Part shown: one piece after another, positions 34,386 to 45,212 of the stretch | Position numbering within the stretch: the first letter of the stretch is position 1 | Layout of the letters: each line of letters starts with the position of its first letter | From: Sphaerolaimus hirsutus | Taxonomy: Eukaryota; Nematoda; Chromadorea; Monhysterida; Sphaerolaimidae | Direction of reading: 5' to 3' | DNA: 64,000 nt | NCBI GenBank assembly: GCA_964036195.1 | Contig: OZ038453.1 | Span: 868,001-932,000, forward strand | Notes under the pieces: generated by a model | The model's input: only the letters and a program-made list of their open reading frames with translations | What the model was told of the DNA's origin: nothing | Databases searched by the model: none | Program-made: the position numbers and the translations under genes

Positions 34386-35037
34386 TTGAGGCGTCCAATT
34401 CTAAAAGTCGACAAGTCCAAAATATGAAAATTTTGAGTTAGGCCCGGAAACGTCATCTGGGGCTACTCCCGCACATTTTGTTCATAATTTTCCATAAATT
34501 TTGTGACCTCACATGCCCATGTGGCAAAATGCCAAATTTGACACTTTTAGGGAAAAATGCAAAAAAATTGGGCAAGAAGTCGACAAGTCCACTTACCTTT
34601 TGGGCTAAAAGTCGACAAGTCCACCTTCCGCAGCCTTTTTTATGGGAAACAAACGCAAGAAATGTGATAAGTCCATCATGGACAAAGATTTCTAAAAGTC
34701 GACAAGTCCATAAATTTCCCATAAGGCAGGCGTTGCGCCGGCGGGAACAAAAATGTTCTCGAGTGCAAAAAGTCGACAAGTGCATTTTCCTCCCCGAAAC
34801 GGTTTTGTTCTGTCCGAGTAGAATTTTATAGACACCCAATTTTACCATTATATTTACATAGAGAGCAGGGGCTGAAAATTCGACACTTTATTGTTAACAT
34901 TTGGAACTTATTGTTGAGCATGAGAGAGCCCCATTGGACACGCACCAAGGACCTGGAATTGGAAATGAAACTTAAAATGCGATTTACTCAAAATCGCATT
35001 TTGTGGACTTGTCGACTTTTAGAATTAGACGCCTCAA
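34386..35037. mobile_element. TTGAGGCGTC element, complete (unit B)
   Basis: 652 bp, termini TTGAGGCGTCCAATTCTAAA and TTTAGAATTAGACGCCTCAA. AAAGTCGACAAGTCCA occurs at least four times. The target duplication is unresolved. Frames of 117 and 131 codons on opposite strands overlap and carry no known motif. Confidence 0.75.
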
Positions 35038-35213
35038 TAAAATTACTACGGTCGTTGTAATCTATCTCTCCGACTCAATTGTGCAAATTTTAGACCCTGC
35101 ACACACCAGGTGCCACCCCCAGACCCTGTAAAATGCTCTGTAAAATGTCAAATGTCATGCAAAGTGTCTAAAGTCATGGAAAATGCCCTGCAAAATGGCA
35201 GCTCGGTTGGCAC

Positions 35214-35900
35214 TAGTGATGGAAAAGCACCAGAAAAAGGGCGCCAGGCGCCAATGGCGCCATGGCGCCATTCGGAAACTGGGCGCCAAGCGCCAAGGGC
35301 GCCACAGAAAATGGGTGCCAGGCGCCAAGGGCGCCACGGAAAGAGGGCGCCATGCTCAAAACGTGCAAACAACACACTGTGTGTGTTATCTCCCTATAAC
35401 TGTCATGCACACATTCACTTCGTTATCTACGTTCTCCAGGATGTAGTGAACAAAAGGACTAGCAACGATTTTTGGATAAAGTCATACCCACGTTGAATTC
35501 CAACACGATGAAAATTGTCATTTGACAAAAAAGTGTATTCACTTCAATTATGTTTTCTGTACACAAATTTTTTTTCAAATGGACGAAAACGGAATTGCAG
35601 CGATTGAACCCGTTGATTTACGGGTTTGCATGTTAGACGGTCCATCATTCTCAGCTTCTGATCCGACAGAAGTGTCTGACGAACTGTTGTACAAAAGATT
35701 TTCATCTAATCGCACCAGTTCGTAATTTTTCCAGCGAATTTCGTTCATGTACTGCTCGCTTTTTCATTTTTGTGCATTGATGCAGCACTCACCTTGAAAC
35801 CCTGCTGGCGCCATTTTGGCGCCCTTTTAAGGCAGGGCGCCAGGCGCCAACGGCGCCACGGAAACGGGCGCCAAGCGCCAATGGCGCCATTCCATCACTA
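35214..35900. mobile_element. H3 hAT-like element (keyword GGCGCC)
   Basis: 687 bp, termini TAGTGATGGAAAAGCACC/TTCCATCACTA, perfect 8-bp duplication GTTGGCAC (35206-35213 and 35901-35908). Arrays of GGCGCCAAGGGCGCC-type words at 35238-35350 and 35810-35890. Terminal repeat is almost that of H2 but the keyword differs. The middle (35355-35810) is unique in the window and holds a short open frame. Confidence 0.93.
35579..35725 (+). CDS. Short open frame inside H3, unknown
   Basis: 48 codons beginning MDENGIAAIEPVDLRVCML and ending in a stop, in the unique centre of H3. Composition is unlike the low-complexity frames elsewhere: acidic, mixed residues, no tiled words. It could be a remnant of a transposase exon, a captured host exon, or chance. 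No domain recognised; an upstream in-frame ATG at 35522 would extend it to 67 codons. Confidence 0.2.
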   Translation: MDENGIAAIEPVDLRVCMLDGPSFSASDPTEVSDELLYKRFSSNRTSS

Positions 35901-36094
35901 GTTGGCACTCACCTCAACTCGGTAGCCAATTTGCAGGGCATTTTCCATGACTTTGACACTTTGCGAGACATTTGACATTTTACAGGGTCTGGGACTGCCC
36001 CCAGTTGACAAGGAGATTGGTTGTCAACTGGGACTGGTTTCCATTCAAGTTGCGAATATTTGATGCGTCGCCCAACCAGGTTCAAATGCGCATA

Positions 36095-36540
36095 CCGTAT
36101 TTCTTCTAATCGAACGACATACCTCCAACACAAGGTCATTACAGGTTTTGGCCCTTTTTTCACCCACCTACAGAAACATAAAACGGCAACCTCCAATAGA
36201 ACGGCAGCTTCCAATAGAACGACAGCTTCCAATAGAACGACAGGTATAAATTACGTTGTGAGTGTTTGAAGACGCACAGATGTTTGAAAAATGAGTGGTG
36301 TGGTGAGGACATAAACGTGTTCAGAATTATAATTCTGGGGTGGTTTTCACATTTGTTTTTTTGAATTCATGCTGTGATATAAAAATGTTGTTTCATCAAA
36401 TGGACAATGTGTGAAAAGGATTAGTGAAAAATTGAATGGCAGCCTAAAATAGAGACATACCTCTCATTGAACGGCACCTCCAATATAACGGCGGGTAAGT
36501 TGACGAAAAAATAAAACACCTTCAATTAGAAGAACTACGG
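36095..36540. mobile_element. F6-like element, second type (unit B)
   Basis: 446 bp, CCGTATTTCTTCTAATCGAA to CAATTAGAAGAACTACGG. TTCCAATAGAACGACAG is present in two tandem copies here, one more than in unit A. Confidence 0.75.
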
Positions 36541-36554
36541 TGCCAATATACCTA

Positions 36555-36970
36555 CCGTATTTACTCGAATAATTTCCCCAGGGAATTTTTTTTTCGTCAG
36601 ACATTTTTGAGGGGGGAATTATTCAAGTGGAGGGATTATTATTTCATCACAATTTTCAAGCATGTTTTTATCACACTACATACACATGTATGCCCTGTTT
36701 CCATCGGTAGTGCACATAACATTGCATCTTTGCACTCCGATGTACTGCATTTCCATTCCATGAATCAAAGTACACACCGATCTTTTGCATGCTTTCACTT
36801 GATCGATTCGTTTTTGTTAAAAGAATGTGAATGATCTACCTTCCGTCATTGGGGGGGGGGGGGGGGAATTATTCAAGCGGGGGAATTATTTTTTCCTCAC
36901 TCATCTAACACTGGGGAATTATTCGAGGGGGGAATTATTCAAGTGGGGGGAATTATTCGATTAAAAACGG
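36555..36970. mobile_element. F3 element (unit B)
   Basis: TA-flanked CCGTATTTACTCGAATAATT to TCGATTAAAAACGG. Carries the longest G-run of the family, 16 bases at 36851-36866. Confidence 0.85.
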
Positions 36971-37191
36971 TAAATTGTTTTTCCACATTGGCGCATGTGC
37001 ACTTCAAAATGGCCCAATACTACCTATTTTCTCGCGTTTATTACCATTTTTGTGTGTGAAAAAGCGTATTCTCTACTACGAATTTCACGAAAATTTCTGA
37101 CGAAATAATAACCCCCCCCCCCGTCGAATAAACCCCCCCTCGAATTACCCCCCCCCTCAAATTTTGCTGGCGAAATAATAAACCCCCATGG
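36971..37191. mobile_element. F5 fragment cut at the B/C junction
   Basis: Matches 47837-48056 up to CCCCATGGGG, then jumps directly into GTCCCAGACCCAGACCCTG of a P1 arm. About 1 kb present in D (48061-49050) is missing. Confidence 0.75.
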
Positions 37192-37360
37192 GGTCCCAGA
37201 CCCAGACCCTGTAAAAAGCCCTGTAAAATGTCAAATGTCATGCAAAGTGTCTAAAGTCATGGAAAATGCCGTGCAAAATGGCAACTCGGTTGCCATTTTG
37301 CATGACTTTTGACACTTTGCATGACAGATGACAGGGCTTTTTACAGGGTCTGGGAGTGCC
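37192..37360. repeat. P1 palindrome (unit C), left end rearranged
   Basis: Left arm reads TCCCAGACCCAGACCCTG, a small duplication at the deletion junction. The rest is as in 13606-13771. Confidence 0.8.
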
Positions 37361-38273
37361 CCCTGGCACAACCCCGGATTGTCATCTGGCGACCTAGATT
37401 GAACTCAATCGAGTTGACATCCAGTGTGTGTGGCGCCTTAAGGGGCTGTTTCAAACGTTTTTGTTTTCGTTTCCGCGAAATACGTAAAAAAATATTTCTA
37501 GTTCATTTCATAAACGTCTCGAATCGAAAGTGGTGAACAATGTGAGAAAAATGGATTCTAGTTCTAAATCTATGTTTGATCACTCTAAATCTCAATTTAA
37601 TCACCCCACTATTTGTTTCTTTACATGCCTATGGTAAGAGTATTTCGCAAAAGGAAACTCAAATGCGATTTTTAGTAAATACAATATCATCTTCACTTGT
37701 CATTTGCTTACACAACTCTGAAATACCCACAGTACCGAGTACTTTTTCCTAATTTTTAAAAAAAGTATTTAGATCAGGTATCTATATTGGATCTAAGTAT
37801 CAACTATGAGTACAATCGAATGTACGATCGTTGTGTACACTTGCAATGGATCAGGCCATTGCCACGCCATACTTGTGCTGCAGATTTATTCCAGCCGAGT
37901 GATTAAATTGTCCATTTTTAACCAGGTCGTTCAATTCCTTCTTTCCGGCCGGGATTCCGGCCAACCTGGAAATTTTTTGCGATTTTTGAGAAAAAAAGAA
38001 ATCTAATTTCCTGATAAATATTTGTAATTATTTTCGATTGTATGTATTTGCATACAGTTTATGTGTCGGTATTGACGGCGCATACACTAGTTGACACGTG
38101 TGTCAACTGGGCAGTGCCAAGCCCTGTAAAGTGTAAAGTAAAGTGTCAAATGTAAAGTCAAATGCAAAGTAAAGTGTCAATTGTCATGCAAAGTTCAGTA
38201 ATAACATCTTTTCGTTTTTGTTTTGATTGGCACTTTACATTGCATTTGACTTTACGTTTGACACTTCACTTTA

Positions 38274-38763
38274 GACCCCGTTTACACGGATTTTTTGTGA
38301 CGACTCGACAACAATAAAACGTTCAATAAGTTGAGTAAAACGTTCCATATTCATTAGAAAAAGTGGTCAAGTATACCTTCTATCTAGGCGAATATGCACG
38401 CCAAATTGCAGAATTGTGCTTGCAGCTCAAGAGTTATACCGTATTTCCTCAAATACCCCCCCTCTCGGGAGCACTATGAAACAATCACCCCCGCGGGGTA
38501 TTTCGAGGAAATACCGTATATTTACATTCGAAAACATTTAGCTATTGTCGCAGGCTGTCGGAAGACTGTCCGACTACTGCAAAAGTTACCAAACGCCTTT
38601 AACTCATGAGCTACAAGCACGATTGTGCAATTTGACATGCATATTCGCCTACGTCAGATGTACAGTTGTACACTTTTTCTCATAAATAATGAACCTTTTT
38701 ACTCAATTTTTTCAACTTTTTAATGTTTTCGAATCGTCACAAAAAATGCGTGTAAACGGGGCC
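38274..38763. mobile_element. Harbinger-like element, complete (unit C)
   Basis: 490 bp, GACCCCGTTTACACGGATTT to ATGCGTGTAAACGGGGCC, TTA on both sides (38271-38273 and 38764-38766). The F1 mini-element sits at 38439-38516 with a damaged right end (AAATACCGTA). Confidence 0.88.
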
Positions 38764-39030
38764 TTACACTATTCAGGGCTTTGGACCGGCCCCAGGCGTG
38801 TGTGTGGGGCCCAAACAACTCACGACTTTCTGACTGCAGTTATGAATGCCCTCGTCTGTTTGTCGTACTTGTGTGCCATTTTTGCCGGCTACGCTTGTTT
38901 TTGTTGCTTTCGGGAAAAATTGACGAAATTGAGCGCTGGTACGAATGCTGAAATATTTATTAAAAAAATCAGTATTTATGTGTACGTTTCCTTGTATTTT
39001 TCGGGGGAAAACGATAAATGGTTTGAAAAT

Positions 39031-39321
39031 GGCGCCATACACTGGATGTCAACTGGTTTTGGTGTCAAGTCAATTTTGGTTCAATTTAGGTCACGGGACA
39101 ATTTTCAAGTGCACATGCGGCAATGTTGGAAAGAATCAATATTGCCATGTGCATTAATTGAACATAGTTTCATAGCCGTCAACGAAACTCTGAATGGAGA
39201 CGAGTTGACATCCGATGACTCCCGATGTCAACTGAGCTGACCGGTTTTTACATTAGGTTAATGTGTTGAACTAAAATCGAGTTGACACCAAACCCAGTTA
39301 ACATCCAGTGTGTGTGGCGCC
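39031..39321. mobile_element. G1 GTTGAC inverted-repeat element (unit C)
   Basis: As 17844-18134. The 183-codon frame at 38689-39240 runs from the Harbinger end through this repeat. Its sequence is shared with the shorter frames of other units, so I do not accept it as a gene. Confidence 0.75.
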
Positions 39322-39518
39322 AGTGGGCCAGTTTGGAAAGTGTAAAAAGTGTTTTTGAATGTGTTAAAGGACTTTTGACACTTTGCATGACATTAGATAT
39401 TTTACAGGGTTCGGGAGTGGATCCTGGTGGAAATTGCGCCAGTGGATAAGTGGCAAGAAAAGGTGATGCATCTTCAATGGTAAAATCAAAAGACGAGGAA
39501 AATTAATTAATGCAAATA

Positions 39519-39832
39519 CCGTATTTGCTTGAATAATCCCCCTGGGGCATTATAATTTCCTCAGACTTTTTTGATGGGGGAACTATTCGAGGGGGAAATT
39601 AATCAAGGGGGGAAATTACTATTTCGTCAAACTTTTCGAGCATGTTTCGATCAAGTCATTTCACGACATGTGCATCATTAACACACACAATAAAGTGCCA
39701 TTTTTGTTAAAATTAGACACAACAAATTGATCAAATCTCTTAAGGGGGAATTATTCAAGGGGGGTCTATTTTTTCCTCACTCGTCTTACAGGGGGGGAAT
39801 TATTTAAGGGGGAACTATTCAAGCAAATACGG
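39519..39832. mobile_element. F4 element (unit C)
   Basis: TA-flanked CCGTATTTGCTTGAATAATC to TATTCAAGCAAATACGG. Confidence 0.85.
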
Positions 39833-40228
39833 TACTTGTCAACTTGCTGAATTTCCCCATGGTTGTGGACTGGCGGTAAGATTTCAAGTACTTAATATGG
39901 AGACACTTTATTTTACTTAACTTGAAAGTTATTGTACACTTTTACAATTCACATATTTACCTATTGAGAGTAAAGATATTTATAATCTTACCTTGATGAA
40001 GTCTCGGGAAAAGTTTGTGTCTAATTGATACAACTGAAATAAATTTACATCGGTAAAGTTTCTGTTAAATATTCAAGGCTGAGCGTATTTTCCGTATTTT
40101 AATTAAATTTTCTTACACTGGTTTCACGTTTTACTGATTGATGGGTCAAATGTACCTAATTTAATGATGTGCATCTACGTAAAAGTAATAAACATTGGAC
40201 AAAATTTAAATAGTTTCAGTGCCAATTA

Positions 40229-40636
40229 CCGTATTTCTTCTAATATAAGGGCGCCCTTCTATTTTTCGTCAATTTTTTTTACCCACAATTCTATTGGAGA
40301 CCGCCCTTCTGTTTTTTCGTCAACTTTTCAGTAATTCTTTTTCATGTTCTACCAAGGTTTTTCAAAGTGTTACGTCACAGACAGTTCATAGAATGACGAT
40401 ACATAGAGTTCAGTACATTCAACATTTGAGGTTAAAATACCTAGCACCAAATCAATGGACCAAAGCCACTAAATCATAGCATCCGCTGATATATTTTCAT
40501 TTTTTATGCACTTGGCACAATTCCAGCACTTTGTGTACCTTCTATTGGAGACCGCCCTTCTATTTATTTTGTGGCCCAAATTAAGTCGAAAAAGTGTACC
40601 TTCTATTAGAGACGTCCTTCTATTAGCATAATTCGG
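40229..40636. mobile_element. F6 element (unit C)
   Basis: CCGTATTTCTTCTAATATAA to TAGCATAATTCGG, TA on both sides. Confidence 0.72.
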
Positions 40637-41089
40637 TAACAAGATAATTGCAGGGTTGTCAAAATTGCAGATAATTGCAGGGTTATCAAAATTGCAGATA
40701 ATTGCAGGTTATCAAACTTTGATGCGGCCGAAATTTTCCGCAACGTAAAATTGGGCCCACCTTTTTTGACGTCGGTTGCACTCCCGACGGCAGTTGTAAC
40801 ATTTTTATGCGATCAAATGGCACTAAATGGAGAAAACTAATAAACCCATTAATCGAACTGGCGATAAGAAAGTGTCAAAAAATGGCGCCAAAATTCCCCG
40901 AAATAATTGGCGCATTTTGGCGCCACACGGCATCCAATAGAACGGCACCCCCAATAGAACGACACCCCCGGTAGAACGGCAGGTAGAAATCATGTTGGGA
41001 GTGTGCCAAAACACAAAAATATTAAACACATTAAAAGCATCGATACACCGTTTTTATCAATACACTGTGTGCCTAGGGTTCGTGGTAAG

Positions 41090-42129
41090 CAGGGTTGGTT
41101 TTATAAAAATCATTTGTATACAAATTGTATAAAAATTGTATAAAAATGTATTTTTTTAAATTTTATTCTTGTTTCATTTTATTTTATTCCAAAATAATAA
41201 TAAAATAATAAAATGGACCATTTTACAAAAAAATTACAAAAATTTTACATAAATTTTGCAAAAAATCAGAATCCTTGCATGCAAGGTCAGAAAAATGTGA
41301 TAATTTTACCTAAACATGAAAAACGTGTGACAAATTTTTCCATTACTTTGCAAAAGTTTCATGCAGTAGGTATTGTTAGCTAGTTGTAAGTGTTAAGTTA
41401 CAGTTATCGATAAGAGTGGTTTGCATTTTCAGTAGAAGGATTACTGGAGTGTGCTGGGCGCATTTGTAAAACATCATGCAAAGTGTCAATTGTCATGACA
41501 AATGTAGTAAAGAGTCAATTGGCATCTCAAATGTCAAGCAAAGTATAATTGCCATGACAAATGTTGTGCAGAGTGTAAATTGTGTATCTGAATCTTATGT
41601 TTTGGTATCCAAACCTTATATTTTGGTATCCAAATCTTATGTTTTTGTATCCAAATGTTCACATAAGATTTGGTTACAAAAACAACAATATTTGGATACA
41701 AAAGATAAGATTTGGATACAATTTGCTTTACAGTTTCCACTTCCATATTTGTCATGATAATTGACACTTTACTTAACATTTTCATGAAAATTGCCACTTT
41801 CCATTCCATTTCATATGACATTTTGACACTTTACATGGCTTGGGACTGCCCCAGCTCCGCGAATGAACAGGTTGAACTATAAACAACAGAAAAATATTCT
41901 TTACAAAAAATATGAATTTTTATACAATTTTTACAAAAATATGAATTTGTATACAATTTTACAAAAAATTTACAAAAATTCGAATTTTTATACAAATGTT
42001 ATTTTTATTTTGAAATTTTTTATTTTATTTTATTTTATTCTTCAATTTTCCATTTTATTTTAATTTATTCTTCAATTTTCCATTTTATTTTATTTTTTAT
42101 TTTTATTTTCTGAGTGTTTGCCAACCCTG
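41090..42129. mobile_element. H7 hAT-like element (keyword ATACAAATTTTTACAAA), unit C
   Basis: 1040 bp, termini CAGGGTTGG/CCAACCCTG, 8-bp duplication GTGGTAAG at 41082-41089 and GGTGTAAG at 42130-42137 (two mismatches). Units A and B keep the empty GTGGTAAGGGAATGCC. A P-type palindrome (about 41460-41855, ending TTGGGACTGCCCC) and an internal 21-bp tandem repeat are nested in it. Confidence 0.85.
41585..41722. repeat. 21-bp tandem repeat with inverted partner (unit C)
   Basis: Three direct copies of CTTATGTTTTGGTATCCAAA (41596-41658) face degenerate inverted copies (AATATTTGGATACAAAAGAT; 41660-41722), forming the loop of the palindrome. Confidence 0.75.
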
Positions 42130-42270
42130 GGTGTAAGGCAATGCCATTTTTTCAATTTTCAAACACTACAACGTATCATGTATCACGATCGGGGGGAGGG
42201 AGGGGGGGGGGCAAAACGTGAGCTGAAATTCCTTTGTTTAAAAATGGGCGTTACTTTTTTCTGCAATTAA

Positions 42271-42478
42271 TTGAGGCGTCCAATTCTAAAAGTCGACAAG
42301 TCCAAAATATGAAAATTTTGAGTTAGGCCCGGAAACGTCATCTGGGGCTACTCCTGCACATTTTTCATAATTTTCCATAAATTTTTTGACTTCACATGCC
42401 CATATGGCAAAGTACCAAATTTGACATTTTTAGGGAAAAATGCAAAAAATTTGGGCAAGAAGTCGACAAGTCCACTTA
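42271..42478. mobile_element. TTGAGGCGTC element, truncated by F2 (unit C)
   Basis: Left end as 34386. Stops where F2 begins after GACAAGTCCACT. Confidence 0.7.
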
Positions 42479-42730
42479 CCGTAAATCCTCGAATAAGTCC
42501 CCCCCCCCCTCGAAAAACTCCCCCCCCCTCGAATAACTCCCCCTCTAAGCAGGCTGAGGAAAAAATAACCCCCCCCTCGAATAACTCCCCCCTATTTTAT
42601 GGGTGGGAAAGAAGTCCACGTATAAAAAAACGTATTTATGTATAGTCGGCAGACATGATACTATACAATGAGTCGCATGATGTCATATCATGCACGCTGT
42701 ATCCAACCCGTAGAACTCTGTTTTGGTGAC
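42479..42730. mobile_element. F2 element, right end missing (unit C)
   Basis: CCGTAAATCCTCGAATAAGT after TA, then C-run modules. From 42595 on it matches, inverted, the F2 interior at 8480-8540. The right terminus is not found. Confidence 0.65.
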
Positions 42731-42816
42731 TCGTGCTTACGCATATACGGAATGAAACTATTCAATTGTGCCCGCACAATTCAAACCCCCGTCAAAGTGT
42801 AGTTGAGTTTTTTGGC

Positions 42817-42889
42817 ATGATGCCATCCAAGCGTCGTCTGGATCTGAATAAATACAAAGCGGGAACGTCGGGATCCAATATAACGGCGG
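42817..42889 (+). other. Candidate first exon with splice-donor-like end (unit C)
   Basis: ATGATGCC begins a basic peptide, MMPSKRRLDLNKYKAGTS, and the frame meets GCGG|GTAAGT at 42889/42890, a good match to a 5' splice site. However, the last bases (CCAATATAACGGCGGGTAAG) also belong to the F6-like repeat at about 24001, so the exon may be an accident of fusion. No acceptor or downstream exon recognised. Confidence 0.2.
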
Positions 42890-43259
42890 GTAAGTTTAGG
42901 CCCTGTTTACACGGATTTTTGGTGACGACAAAAAATTTGTGTCGTCACAGACATTTTTTTGCAAAAATTGGTAATTTTACATGCGTGACGACCAATCGGC
43001 CTCAATAAATTTGGTTGTCACACATGTAAAATCAGCCTCGATAAATTTTAATACACAAAAATGCAAACAAGATGTCATTTTCATACCTTTATGAGGCCAT
43101 ATCATAGTCTCAACAAATTTGTTGTAATATAGTGCCATGCATTAATGGCATTTTGTGAACATTTTACATGTAAATAGGTAAATGTAAATTGTAAATAGGT
43201 GACGGCACTTATAGAATGTTGTCACAAGCATAGCTCGTTCACAGCTTGTGACGACACAT

Positions 43260-43345
43260 TTGAGTCGCACCTGTAAGTGAAGTTCAATTTTGTCGGAGTT
43301 TTGCAGATCAGCCTCGCTACCGAGGCCGATTTTCATGACTCCGAC
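43260..43345. repeat. Short hairpin in the composite element
   Basis: GTCGGAGTTTTGCAGATCAG... is paired with ...GATTTTCATGACTCCGAC around GCCTCGCTACCGAGGC. Analogous to the hairpin at 15321-15413 in the smaller Harbinger-like element. Confidence 0.6.
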
Positions 43346-43555
43346 AATTATTTTCACAATCCATATCTTGCTCATTTCTCAACCGATTTGATCCATTCAA
43401 CACTTGTAATGATCTGGAAAACCTGTAGATTCCATTTTTGTTGTCTGATTTATGATGGCTGAACTGGTTAAGCTGGTGTAAGCCGAGACTTTGCCACACG
43501 TTTTTGACCATGCTCAACAATGGCAAAACACACTGAGACTATGATTTGTTGAGAC

Positions 43556-43650
43556 AAACACACATTTTAAATTTGTTTCACACAGAAACTCAAAAACTCA
43601 AAACTCAAATAAGTTTTTATTGGAGTACACAGAAACACATAAGACATAGT
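43556..43650. mobile_element. H4 fragment (ACTCAAAA array), unit C
   Basis: CACAGAAACTCAAAAACTCA and related words as in 6026-7182. Ends not found. Confidence 0.5.
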
Positions 43651-43692
43651 AAAGTTTATTCAGAGATTTTTAATTAAAATACAAGGTAACTA

Positions 43693-44089
43693 CCGGTAAT
43701 TACCTAGAAATACCCCCATGGGGGTTTATTATTTTGCCAGCAAAATTTGAGGGGGGGTTAATTCGAGGGGGGGTTTTATTATTTCGTCAGAAATTTTTGT
43801 GAAATTCATAGTAAAGAATACGCTTTTTCTTACACAAAAACTGTAATAAACGTGAGAAAATAGGTTATATTGGGGCTATAGAAGTACAATTGTACACAAA
43901 TGAGTGTGTAAGTGTAGCTGCGATGCAAATAAGTAGTAATAAATACATCATGTACATTGCATACATGATGTACATCATTCCAGAGGGGGGGTATTTTGAG
44001 GGGGGTTTATTATTTCCCCAGCCTATTTTGAGGGGGGTTATATCAAGGGGGGGGGTTAATTCAAGGGGGGATAATTCGAGGTCATACGG
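43693..44089. mobile_element. F5 element (unit C), intact reference copy
   Basis: 397 bp between TA and TA, CCGGTAATTACCTAGAAATAC to TAATTCGAGGTCATACGG. Carries the core ATGTACATCATTCC and the site that N4 occupies elsewhere. Confidence 0.8.
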
Positions 44090-44091
44090 TA

Positions 44092-44252
44092 TACCATATT
44101 TCCTCAAAATACCCCCAGGTGGTTTACGTTTTCATAGTTGAAATTTTGAGGGGGTTATTCAAGGGGGATTATAATTTCACCAGAAATTTTTTGAACTCCC
44201 AGTACTAATTTGTTGTTTGTAATGTACGCAGACCTAAAAAAATGCAACAAAA
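44092..44252. mobile_element. F1-like fragment, one end only
   Basis: CCATATTTCCTCAAAATACC, then GTTTACGTTTTCATAGTTG and CAGAAATTTTTTGAACTCC as in F1. The opposite end is missing. Confidence 0.6.
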
Positions 44253-44762
44253 AGGTTTTTGTTAAAAGTACTGAAGTAAATGTGAAGTATTGAATTTTTA
44301 CTCACCCTGAGTATAGAAAGTGTAATGTAGATTTTTTACTTTTACTCATGAATAAACCTGAGTAAAATACTTGTAAAAACATAAAAGTGAGTATTTTTGG
44401 GTAATTTTGCCAGAATTTTGATGCAAAATCACCTATTTTCATACTTTTTTTGCCCATACTATTCTTCAAAACCACTTATTCATCCAATTTTTGCCAATTT
44501 TCAGCTACTCTTGACTGTATATGTATTTGCTATACCAAATTTTGATTATTTTTCACTACTTTTAGATTTTTTATTCCTTTTTCCCTTGTAAATGCTGTGA
44601 GAAGCTGATATATAAGCCTATCCAACATACATTTTGTGTACTTGAGTACTTGAAAAAAGTAGGTGTTAAGGTGAGTATGGGTACTTTCTTTCAGTGGAAA
44701 TGTAAAGATATTTACACAGTACTTGAGGACATGTATTTTTCGAGTAAATATAAATGTTTTAA
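44253..44762. mobile_element. Candidate H9 element (keyword AGTACTTGAGTAAA)
   Basis: Both sides are tiled with AGTACT, GAGTAAAA and TTTTACTC words, and TTGTTAAAAG near the left faces TTTTAACAAC at the right. No 8-bp duplication found, so the boundaries are approximate. Confidence 0.4.
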
Positions 44763-44770
44763 CAACTATG

Positions 44771-44940
44771 TAGGGTGTCAACTTTCCATTTTCCATTTCT
44801 GTTTTCCAGAGGAAATTTTTTACCCTTTCCGTTTCGTTATCTGGCCGATGAAAATGTTTACCCTTTCCGTTTTCCGGCAGCTTAAAATTTTTACCCTTTC
44901 CATTTTCCATGTTTCCATAAAAAATATGTTTGACACCCTA
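44771..44940. mobile_element. H1 mini-element (unit C)
   Basis: 170 bp, TAGGGTGTCAACT to ATGTTTGACACCCTA, perfect 8-bp duplication CAACTATG (44763-44770 and 44941-44948). Interior has TTTACCCTTTCCGTTTTCCGG words only. Confidence 0.92.
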
Positions 44941-45212
44941 CAACTATGGATATTAGTCAAAATTTTTGCCCCTGGGATAGATAGATAGAAAGCTGACTGG
45001 CATCCAGGATAGATATATAGCTGGGTGATTCAGGGGGGGGGGGCGATTTGTTATTTATGTGCCTATATACTTATTTCAAGCTATTTTTCACCTGTTTTTA
45101 TCAAATTTTCTCTCTTTTATTTCTTCTACACCTTGAAAAAACCAGCCCCCCTGATCTTTCTCCAGTAAAGCAATTTACTACCTACTGTAAATACTCTACT
45201 AGTACAACTGTC

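Larger units (their letters stand above)
35108..36003. repeat. P-type palindrome split by H3 (unit B)
   Basis: Left half 35108-35213 (CAGACCCTGTAAAATGCTC, AAAATGGCAGCTCGG), right half 35901-36003 ending TTTACAGGGTCTGGGACTGC. The element at 35214-35900 interrupts the loop. Confidence 0.8.
28205..37191. repeat. Tandem unit B
   Basis: Colinear with unit A at an offset of about 15.1 kb for its first part, nearly base for base (28205-30270). Private events: F1 with nested N1 at 32348-34221, and H3 at 35214-35900. Confidence 0.85.

Noticed and set aside
38689-39240. 183-codon frame in unit C
   Set aside because: Starts in the Harbinger-like right end and runs into the G1 repeat. The equivalent frames in A, B and E are different or shorter, and D is broken by the 50674 insertion, so there is no conserved coding signal.
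44968-45015. GATA microsatellite as a functional element
   Set aside because: Only a few ATAG/GATA units; ordinary simple-sequence DNA.
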